The position numbers were made by a program, and so were the translations under genes. The notes below the pieces were generated by a model. That model saw nothing but the letters and a program-made list of their open reading frames with translations. It was not told the DNA's origin and did not search any database. This document shows positions 1 through 5,761 of a stretch of 8,907 nucleotides of DNA, one piece after another (within the stretch, counting starts at the first letter, position 1; each line of letters opens with the position of its first letter). Source of the DNA: Bacilli bacterium (GTDB lineage: Bacteria; Bacillota_I; Bacilli_A; RF39; UBA660); assembly GCA_024693165.1 (NCBI GenBank), contig JAILLM010000021.1, positions 1-8,907 of the forward strand, read 5' to 3'.

Positions 1-255
1 ACCTGTTATAATTCCTAATCCATATTTAATTACAAGTAAACTTATAGTTAATACAATTATTATTCTTATGTTTTTTTTGTTTTGATTGATTCTTTCTTTT
101 TCATATCCAATTAGGAAATAACATATCACAAAAACTATAGTTAAAAATATTGCTAAATATAGATTAGAAAATATATTATCTTTAAATGCATTATATAAAA
201 GTATGATTAAAGTGATTAATTGTATGAATAATAGTTTAGTACTACCTTTTTTCAC
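1..255 (-). CDS. Partial multi-pass membrane protein, N-terminal 85 residues, unrecognised
   Basis: This open frame runs from a GTG at 255 off the left edge of the window, giving 85 residues with no stop. The GTG is chosen because it sits 5 bp after a good Shine-Dalgarno (AGAGGTGA on the minus strand) and no better start is in frame. Three hydrophobic stretches are visible, at about residues 8-24, 31-51 and 63-83, with a charged loop (YEKERINQNKKN) between the second and third, so this is an integral membrane protein. It begins 22 bp after the stop of the secreted-protein gene, on the same strand and with no terminator between, so the two are probably co-transcribed. SipW-class substrates are often encoded beside a dedicated signal peptidase. 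This could be the membrane-anchored start of such a peptidase, but no catalytic Ser or Lys/His box is visible in the part seen. That assignment is a guess; only 'membrane protein' is supported. Confidence 0.7.
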   Translation of the reverse strand, partial: MKKGSTKLLFIQLITLIILLYNAFKDNIFSNLYLAIFLTIVFVICYFLIGYEKERINQNKKNIRIIIVLTISLLVIKYGLGIITG

Positions 256-260
256 TTTAA

Positions 261-268
261 TCACCTCT
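261..268 (-). promoter_or_regulatory. Ribosome binding site fixing the GTG start at 255
   Basis: On the minus strand the sequence reads AGAGGTGA, then 5 bp, then GTG. The match and spacing are good enough to choose this non-ATG start for the partial membrane protein. The site lies in the 22-bp gap after the TAA of the upstream gene. Confidence 0.7.
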
Positions 269-277
269 TTAAACTAA

Positions 278-1027
278 TTATGCTTGATCAAATTTAGCTT
301 CGAATGTTTTAATTCTTACAGAAACATCTTCAGTTGGTAATGCTTCTGGAACCATTTGTTCATTTTTATCAAAATATAGAATTAGTTCTAAATCAATTGA
401 TCCACCTGGAGCAATTCCTGTTGAAGTAGCTTTATCTAATACTAAAGTATTAGCAAGTGTTGAAAAATCAGTACCAGCAGTAATTCCACCAGAGTTAACT
501 GTACTAGTAAATGCAGATTTAGTTTTTAACTCATAAGTTATAAACTTACATACTTTTTCTCCAGTTGAAGTTATTGAAGAGATATTTGTACCTGCAGAAG
601 TATATGCATCTATAGAATCTTGTACTGTTTTATAAGTTGATTCACTTGCACCTTTACAATCAATAGTTGGTGCAGTAAATTGAGTAAACTTAGCATTAAA
701 TGTACCACCATTTGTAGCAGTAATATGATAAACTGCTTTTTGTCCAGGTGTATTATAATCTGCACTTAAAGCTGTTAATGAAATTGTATTTGTTGATGAT
801 CCAATAGTATCAATAGATGCTGCTGTTGCTGTTGTTGCACCTGCTGTATTATCTACTGAAGCTGCTGACCAATAAACGTTCCAAGTTTGAGCTTTTATTG
901 TTGCTGTTCCTGATATTTTTAATGTTGTACTAAAGGCTGCCCATGCGATTGTTACAAAAGTAAAAATTGCACAAATAATAACTGAGCCTAATAGTATCAT
1001 TTGGTATTTGTTTTCCTTGTTTTCCAT
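278..1027 (-). CDS. Secreted protein with SipW/TasA-type signal peptide
   Basis: The protein has 249 residues. Its N-terminus is lysine-containing (MENKENK), followed by one hydrophobic segment at residues 10-31 ending in AWA-AFS, a plausible signal-peptidase site after Ala30. The following FSTTLKISGTATIKAQTW resembles the start of mature SipW-dependent (TasA/camelysin-like) proteins. In that family the signal peptide is cleaved by a dedicated signal peptidase and the product forms surface fibres or stays in the wall. The rest is Thr/Ser/Ala-rich and looks beta-rich. It has two cysteines (124 and 160), no second membrane segment and no LPxTG sorting signal. The start is forced: the only upstream codon before an in-frame TAA is GTT, and the next Met (10) would remove the charged N-region. 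A near SD (AGGAT, 5 bp) and a farther AGGAG both precede it. Its codons are visibly less A/T-extreme than its neighbours, which fits its Ala/Thr/Gly content. Export is well supported; fibre formation is inference. Confidence 0.85.
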   Translation of the reverse strand: MENKENKYQMILLGSVIICAIFTFVTIAWAAFSTTLKISGTATIKAQTWNVYWSAASVDNTAGATTATAASIDTIGSSTNTISLTALSADYNTPGQKAVYHITATNGGTFNAKFTQFTAPTIDCKGASESTYKTVQDSIDAYTSAGTNISSITSTGEKVCKFITYELKTKSAFTSTVNSGGITAGTDFSTLANTLVLDKATSTGIAPGGSIDLELILYFDKNEQMVPEALPTEDVSVRIKTFEAKFDQA

Positions 1028-1058
1028 AACTTATCCTATACACTCCTATTCTAACTAA

Positions 1059-1087
1059 ATCATATAATAAAAACATGCAAATATCAA
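1059..1087 (-). promoter_or_regulatory. Promoter of the secreted-protein gene (TTGATA-17-TATGAT)
   Basis: Reading the minus strand, a -35 box TTGATA (plus 1082-1087) and a -10 box TATGAT (plus 1059-1064) are separated by exactly 17 bp. Each differs from the sigma-A consensus at one position. The predicted start of transcription, near 1052, gives a leader of about 25 nt. This is the only promoter in the window with a strong -35, and it is divergent from the promoter of the gene at 1123. Confidence 0.7.
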
Positions 1088-1088
1088 G

Positions 1089-1107
1089 AAATTATATGAT
1101 ATAATTT
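1089..1107. repeat. Perfect 19-bp palindrome over the plus-strand -10 box
   Basis: AAATTATAT and its exact reverse complement ATATAATTT flank a single central G at 1098. The right arm contains the TATAAT of the plus-strand promoter, and the left arm begins 1 bp beyond the -35 box of the divergent minus-strand promoter. This placement would suit an operator controlling both directions. In such A/T-rich DNA, though, a TATAAT box can generate palindromes by chance. Confidence 0.4.
1097..1105 (+). promoter_or_regulatory. Extended -10 promoter (TGATATAAT) of the GT-C/flavoprotein operon
   Basis: A perfect TATAAT at 1100-1105 is preceded by the extended TGn element. I see no convincing -35 at the right distance, as is usual when TGn is present. 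Transcription would start near 1112, at the first base of the Shine-Dalgarno (AGGGTGAT, 1112-1119), so the leader would be only about 11 nt long. Confidence 0.65.
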
Positions 1108-1122
1108 ACCTAGGGTGATGGT

Positions 1123-2622
1123 ATGAAAAATATATTAGAGAGATCAAAAAAAATTAATATTCTTTTTTTACTAATGATCGGATTTTTAATCTATGCTTCA
1201 TTTGGTTTTTTTACAAATTATGATAACGATTTATGGTTTATACTTGCAACAGGAAGAAGCATTATAAATAATGGTATAAGTCATTTTGATACATTAAGTA
1301 TGCATAGTGATTATGTAGTAGTTGCACAACAATGGTTAACATCAGTTATTTATTATTTAACTATGAATACTTTCGGTGCTGGTATATTTTCTACTTTCAT
1401 TTCGCTTATTTCAATATTAGGTGTTAGTGTACTTTATAGATATAGCAAATACTTAACTAAAAATACATCTATTACAAGTTTATTAATGATATTTTATATT
1501 TACTTTTTTGCTAGTGGTTTTACTACTACTAGACCACAAATAATTACTTATTTAATTTTAACTTTAGAATTATTTTTAACAGATAAATTTATCAATTCAA
1601 AAAATAAAAAGTATTTATATTTATTACCAATACTTTCAATATTAGAAATTAACTTACATTCTTCAATGTGGTTTTTACAATTTTGTTTTTTAGGAGTTTA
1701 TTTCCTAGATACTCTTAAAGATAAAGATTTAAGAAGACCATTATTTCTTACATTAATTATTATGTTATTATGTGGATTTATTAATCCTTACGGATTGGAT
1801 GCAATAACATATGTATTTAAATCTTATGGAGTTAAAGTATTAAATGATAATATTATGGAAATGGAAGCAGTTACTGTTGAATACTTTAGAGGAAAACTTA
1901 TTTTATTAGGTATTTTCTTAGTATTATTTGTATCTTCTTTATATAAGAAAATTAATATTAGATATCTTTTACTACTAGCTGGAACTTCTTATTTAGCATT
2001 AAGTCATGTTAAAAGTGTTCCTTATTTTGGAATAGCATTTGTTATTACAATGTCTTCCCTTTTAGTAAATGTTAATCTAAAAGAAGTTTATTTAAATTAC
2101 GTAAATAAAATTAAATTTGAAAAATTCAAAAAGGTATTAACTTTACCTACAAAATTTAATTTCAAATATATTAAACTTGGTTTATTTGTTACTACTATTA
2201 TGTTAGTAATTCAATCTTATTCAATTGTTGTTTGTGAAGCACAATTAACACATCCATATGATACAATGATTGATTATTTAGATAGCACTGAAAATAATAA
2301 AGATATTACTATTTATACAGATTATGGTGACGGTGGATATCTTGAATGGAGAGGATATAAACCATATATCGATCCACGTGGAGATGTATTCTTAAAATCA
2401 ACTAACAAACAATTTGATTTAATGGATGAATATGTTAATGCCGGTAAAGGAATTGGTACTGAAGAATTTATTAATAAATATAATTTTGATTATTTAGTTT
2501 TAAAAGCTAATGAAAAAGATGAAATATATAATTACATTCATAATAATAGAAAAAGTGATTACAAAATAGTTTATAGATTATATGGTGAAACACCAGGTGT
2601 ACTTTATAAGAGAGTTAAATAA
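1123..2622 (+). CDS. GT-C-like multi-pass membrane protein, putative glycosyltransferase
   Basis: This 499-residue protein has roughly ten or eleven hydrophobic segments between residues 11 and 370, then a soluble C-terminal domain. After the first segment comes [13 protein letters not shown] (33-45), with Asp34 and Asp36 where GT-C enzymes keep acidic catalytic or metal-binding residues. AQQWL (68-72), TTRPQ (135-139), NLHSSMW (177-183) and NPYG (221-224) follow. The C-terminal domain contains [21 protein letters not shown] (within 400-420). I recognise this order from a broad family of uncharacterised bacterial membrane proteins related to lipid-linked-sugar glycosyltransferases. No substrate can be named. 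The start has a close SD (AGGGTG), and the stop overlaps the next start as TAATG. That coupling to a UDP-galactopyranose-mutase-like flavoprotein supports a role in envelope glycan or lipid assembly, but this is inference. Alternatives are a polymerase or flippase-like transporter of the same pathway. Confidence 0.75.
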   Translation: MKNILERSKKINILFLLMIGFLIYASFGFFTNYDNDLWFILATGRSIINNGISHFDTLSMHSDYVVVAQQWLTSVIYYLTMNTFGAGIFSTFISLISILGVSVLYRYSKYLTKNTSITSLLMIFYIYFFASGFTTTRPQIITYLILTLELFLTDKFINSKNKKYLYLLPILSILEINLHSSMWFLQFCFLGVYFLDTLKDKDLRRPLFLTLIIMLLCGFINPYGLDAITYVFKSYGVKVLNDNIMEMEAVTVEYFRGKLILLGIFLVLFVSSLYKKINIRYLLLLAGTSYLALSHVKSVPYFGIAFVITMSSLLVNVNLKEVYLNYVNKIKFEKFKKVLTLPTKFNFKYIKLGLFVTTIMLVIQSYSIVVCEAQLTHPYDTMIDYLDSTENNKDITIYTDYGDGGYLEWRGYKPYIDPRGDVFLKSTNKQFDLMDEYVNAGKGIGTEEFINKYNFDYLVLKANEKDEIYNYIHNNRKSDYKIVYRLYGETPGVLYKRVK

Positions 2623-4166
2623 TGAAGAAGAAAATAATAATAGCAGGTGCTGGTCCTGCTGGGTTAACTTTTGCTTATGAGTTATTAAAGAAATCTAAAA
2701 AATATGATGTAATTATTTTAGAAGAATCTAATGATATTGGTGGTATATCAAAAACTGTTAAATATAAAGGAAATAGAATTGATATTGGTGGTCATAGATT
2801 CTTCACCAAAAGTGATGAAGTAAATAAAATATGGAATGAAATATTACCTATTCAAGGTAAACCCTCCAAAGATGATATTAAATTAAAAAGAAAAATTAAT
2901 TTAAATAATGACGGACCAGATCCTGAAAAAGAAGATAAAGTTTTATTAAAAAGAAATAGGATTTCAAGAATTCTTTTCTGTAATAAATTCTATGATTACC
3001 CTATTAGTTTAAAGTTTGAAACTATTAAAAATATGGGATTCTTTAGAACTATGATTTGTGGTTTGAGTTATGTAAAATCATGTGTATTTAAAAAACATGA
3101 GACTAACTTAGAAAACTTTTATATTAATAGATTTGGAAAGAAATTATATTCCCTATTCTTTGAGGATTATACTGCTAAAGTTTGGGGAAGAAGTCCTAAA
3201 GAAATTGATGCATCATGGGGTGCTCAAAGAGTTAAAGGTATATCAATTAGAAAAGTAATTGGAAATGCTTTAAGTAAAATATTTAAAATAAAAAATAAAG
3301 ATGTAGAAACTTCTTTAATTGAAGAATTTACCTACCCTAAATATGGTCCAGGATTTCTTTATGAAGAAATGGCTAATAAAATAGTTGATATGGGTGGAAC
3401 AATTATTAAGAATAGTAAAGTTATAAAAGTTAATACTAAAAAGAATAAAGTTACAGATATAATTGCATTAGAAAATAATGAAGAAGTTACTTATAAATGT
3501 AATTATTTTATATCTTCAATGCCATTAAAAGATTTAATTGAAGATATGGATGCTCCTAAGAAAGTTACTTCAATTGCAAGTAATCTTCCTTATAGAGATT
3601 TTATTACATTTGGTATACTTGCTAAAAAACTAAAAATACAAAATAAAACTGAAATAAAAACAATTAATAATATTATTCCAGATACTTGGATTTATGTTCA
3701 AGATAGAACCATTAAAATGGGAAGAATTCAAGTGTTCAATAACTGGTCTCCTTATATGGTTAAAGATTATAAAAAGACTGTATGGATTGGACTTGAATAC
3801 TTTTGTAACGAAAACAGTGAGTTTTGGAATATGAGTAAGAAAAAAGGAATTGAATTCGCTATTAATGAACTTGTCAAAATTGGTTTTGTAGACAAAAAAG
3901 ATGTTATTGATGCAACAAGAATTAAAGTTAAAAAAGCATATCCTGCCTACTTTGATTCATATAAAGATATCAATAAAGTAATTAAATATATTAATACTTT
4001 TGATAATTTATATTGCATTGGTAGAAATGGACAACATAGATATAATAATATGGATCATTCAATGTTAACTGCAATTAAAGCGGTAGATTCAATTCTTAAT
4101 AACACAAAAAAATCAGAAATATGGAATGTTAATGTTGAACAAGATTATCACGAAGAAAACAAATAA
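2622..4166 (+). CDS. FAD-dependent oxidoreductase, UDP-galactopyranose mutase / protoporphyrinogen oxidase-like
   Basis: The protein has 514 residues. The N-terminus is a Rossmann FAD-binding fold: GAGPAG at 9-14, a ribose-binding Glu at 34 or 35, then DIGGISKTV and IDIGGHRFF (53-61). A second FAD-contact region lies at 463-483 ([17 protein letters not shown]), with the typical glycine and the RYNNMDHSM signature. The whole reads as the amine-oxidase/HemY-like (COG1232) oxidoreductases often found in polysaccharide clusters and related to UDP-galactopyranose mutase. A hydrophilic stretch at about 78-107, containing [11 protein letters not shown], precedes RISRI and the KFYDYPISL segment; I recall this stretch from a subset of the family, so I do not treat it as an insertion. 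No signal peptide or membrane segment is seen, so it should be cytoplasmic. ATG overlaps the preceding stop by one base, with only a weak SD (AAGAGAG), indicating translational coupling. The substrate is not established. A heme-pathway role is unlikely, as no heme genes are nearby. Confidence 0.85.
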   Translation: MKKKIIIAGAGPAGLTFAYELLKKSKKYDVIILEESNDIGGISKTVKYKGNRIDIGGHRFFTKSDEVNKIWNEILPIQGKPSKDDIKLKRKINLNNDGPDPEKEDKVLLKRNRISRILFCNKFYDYPISLKFETIKNMGFFRTMICGLSYVKSCVFKKHETNLENFYINRFGKKLYSLFFEDYTAKVWGRSPKEIDASWGAQRVKGISIRKVIGNALSKIFKIKNKDVETSLIEEFTYPKYGPGFLYEEMANKIVDMGGTIIKNSKVIKVNTKKNKVTDIIALENNEEVTYKCNYFISSMPLKDLIEDMDAPKKVTSIASNLPYRDFITFGILAKKLKIQNKTEIKTINNIIPDTWIYVQDRTIKMGRIQVFNNWSPYMVKDYKKTVWIGLEYFCNENSEFWNMSKKKGIEFAINELVKIGFVDKKDVIDATRIKVKKAYPAYFDSYKDINKVIKYINTFDNLYCIGRNGQHRYNNMDHSMLTAIKAVDSILNNTKKSEIWNVNVEQDYHEENK

Positions 4167-4168
4167 AA

Positions 4169-4200
4169 ACATTAGAATATAATCTAATGTCTTTTATTTT
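4169..4200. terminator. Bidirectional intrinsic terminator between convergent genes
   Basis: ACATTAGA (4169-4176) pairs perfectly with TCTAATGT (4183-4190) around a 6-nt loop. On the plus strand it is followed by CTTTTATTTT, and on the minus strand by TTTTTATTTG. It lies between the stop of the flavoprotein gene and the stop of the convergent minus-strand gene, so it can serve both. The stem is 8 bp and A/T-rich, so it may be only moderately efficient. Confidence 0.8.
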
Positions 4201-4204
4201 GTAA

Positions 4205-5674
4205 TTAACCTATCCATCCAAATAGATTTTCTGTTATTTCATCAATTTTTTCAGCAGCTTTGTTAGATATATTTGTATATGCAACAGATCCAACATCACT
4301 TGCTGATAATCCCATATAATCTAAGACTTCATCTAAACCTTGATATACTTCATAAGCATTACTAACACCTTGTTTTACAGCACCAAAACCTGTAGCGCTA
4401 GTATCTAAATTTTGAAGTTCTCCGAGAGTTTCTCCAATCTTAGCAGCATTTCTTATTGTATTATGTAATACTTTTTCACAATCAATATCAGATAAATCTA
4501 TATCTGTTACACCAAATTGATTTGCTAAAATATTTTTAACTGCTGCTTCTTTATCAGGAATAGCATCTAAGATAGCATCACTTAATACATTATGTTCTTG
4601 AGTACGTTCTACTATACTATTTAAATTAGTTATATCAAGATCAACTTTTTTATAATCATAATAATCTATTAAACCGTTATAAATCGCTTCGATATTTTCT
4701 TTATCAAAGGTAACACCCATCATGTTACCAATTGTATTATTAACTTGATCAGTTAAGAAAGTATCAAATCCTTTAATCATTTCATTCATTGTATCAAATG
4801 TAATGTCATTATTATCTGCAAAATTTGTTATTGCTTGTAAATATTCTTTAGATGAACTTAAATCCATATTATTACTTGATGCATCTAGAATTAATTGTTT
4901 CATTCCTTCATCATGCATTAGATTATCTAATAAATCCTTAGATAAATTAAATTCTAATCCTGGAACTTGTTTAGTTAATAATTTATTAATAATATTAATA
5001 CCATCATCACCAAGGGATGCCATAATAGAATCATAATTATTCATTAAACCTTCAACTGGACTTAAAGCAAGTGCACCAAGGCCTAATGTACTTTTCCCTG
5101 CAGCTTCATATATTGCATCTGCAAGTTTAGCTATTTCTTCATCAGTTAATCCATAATTCTTTAATAAGTCTTTTATTTTATCTATTTCAGGACCGGAATA
5201 TTTTGATTGATATGGTGTATTTGTTGTTGTAGTTGTATTGTTAGGATTTGTTGGTCTACTATGTCTATTATTGTTTGTATTAGACGCATTTGTAGCATTA
5301 CCTAATAATCTATTAATACCAGTTAAATCACTTATCAAAGAAGCATCTCTAGATTGTAGCTCAGCAATATTACCTTGCATTTGTTTTAGTAATTTAACGT
5401 AATATGTTTTTATATTATTTGCTGAACTTACTAATTTTTGCTTATTTGAATTCATTAATTCATTATAATCTGTAAATTGATCATAGTATGCTTGTAGCTT
5501 TGAATAACAAGATGAAATATCACCAATACTTGTTTCAATATCACTAATAATTGAATTAACTTCATTAATTTTACTTAGTATTCCACCATTAGTTTCATTA
5601 TCATAAGTAAATGATTGATAAACTGTTGGTTTCTTTTCATTTTTGGCTTCTTGACTATTATAAGTTACTGGCAC
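4205..5674 (-). CDS. Helical protein of unknown function, 489 residues, no signal peptide
   Basis: I do not recognise this protein. Residues 30-125 are predicted helical and heptad-like, comparable in length and character to the N-terminal bundle of WXG100/LXG-type (type VII secretion) proteins, but no WXG motif is visible. A low-complexity Asn/Thr linker follows (about 126-160, including a run of five Thr), then a second helical region from 161 to the end. Within it, about 190-210 (AAGKSTLGLGALALSP) is a glycine/alanine-rich, mildly hydrophobic stretch. There are two cysteines (56 and 399). No N-terminal signal, sorting motif or catalytic motif is seen; the protein ends FGWIG. The start is GTG, 9 bp after AAGGAG; the codons upstream of it in frame offer no ATG, GTG or TTG before the SD. 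It follows the 669-residue gene on the same strand, but has its own promoter after that gene's terminator. A structural, adhesin-like or type VII-exported role is speculation. Confidence 0.8.
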   Translation of the reverse strand: MPVTYNSQEAKNEKKPTVYQSFTYDNETNGGILSKINEVNSIISDIETSIGDISSCYSKLQAYYDQFTDYNELMNSNKQKLVSSANNIKTYYVKLLKQMQGNIAELQSRDASLISDLTGINRLLGNATNASNTNNNRHSRPTNPNNTTTTTNTPYQSKYSGPEIDKIKDLLKNYGLTDEEIAKLADAIYEAAGKSTLGLGALALSPVEGLMNNYDSIMASLGDDGINIINKLLTKQVPGLEFNLSKDLLDNLMHDEGMKQLILDASSNNMDLSSSKEYLQAITNFADNNDITFDTMNEMIKGFDTFLTDQVNNTIGNMMGVTFDKENIEAIYNGLIDYYDYKKVDLDITNLNSIVERTQEHNVLSDAILDAIPDKEAAVKNILANQFGVTDIDLSDIDCEKVLHNTIRNAAKIGETLGELQNLDTSATGFGAVKQGVSNAYEVYQGLDEVLDYMGLSASDVGSVAYTNISNKAAEKIDEITENLFGWIG

Positions 5675-5683
5675 AATACAACA

Positions 5684-5689
5684 CTCCTT
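5684..5689 (-). promoter_or_regulatory. Ribosome binding site fixing the GTG start at 5674
   Basis: The minus strand reads AAGGAG, then 9 bp, then GTG. No ATG in frame lies near this SD, so it decides the non-ATG start of the 489-residue protein. The spacing is slightly long but usable. Confidence 0.7.
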
Positions 5690-5699
5690 ATCTTTAAAA

Positions 5700-5708
5700 A
5701 TTATATCA
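5700..5708 (-). promoter_or_regulatory. Extended -10 promoter (TGATATAAT) of the 489-residue gene
   Basis: On the minus strand TG-A-TATAAT occurs with TATAAT at plus 5700-5705. The expected -35 window (plus 5723-5728, TGTCTT) matches poorly. That window coincides with the foot and first T residues of the preceding terminator. Transcription would start near 5693, giving a leader of about 19 nt. Confidence 0.6.
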
Positions 5709-5714
5709 CTAATA

Positions 5715-5749
5715 AAATAAAAAAGACATTAAATAGAATATTTAATGCC
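5715..5749 (-). terminator. Intrinsic terminator of the 669-residue gene
   Basis: On the minus strand an 11-bp stem, GGCATTAAATA with TATTTAATGTC and one G-U pair, closes a 3-nt loop (TTC). It is followed at once by TTTTTTATTTTATT. It begins about a dozen bases after the stop codon at 5762. It is the stronger of the two terminators in the window and should largely separate the two minus-strand genes into distinct transcripts. Confidence 0.85.
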
Positions 5750-5761
5750 TCTTTAATTATT

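Noticed and set aside
1028..1122. Possible riboswitch or structured leader in the divergent intergenic region
   Set aside because: The gap is only 95 bp and fully occupied by two promoters; predicted leaders of about 11 and 25 nt leave no room for one.
2853..2942. Apparent insertion in the flavoprotein (residues about 78-107)
   Set aside because: The [20 protein letters not shown] stretch followed by the SRI and FDYP-type segments is one I associate with a known subset of the family, so it is not a local oddity.
4803..5036. Plus-strand open frame of 77 codons
   Set aside because: It lies antisense inside the 489-residue gene and has no convincing ribosome site or recognisable sequence.
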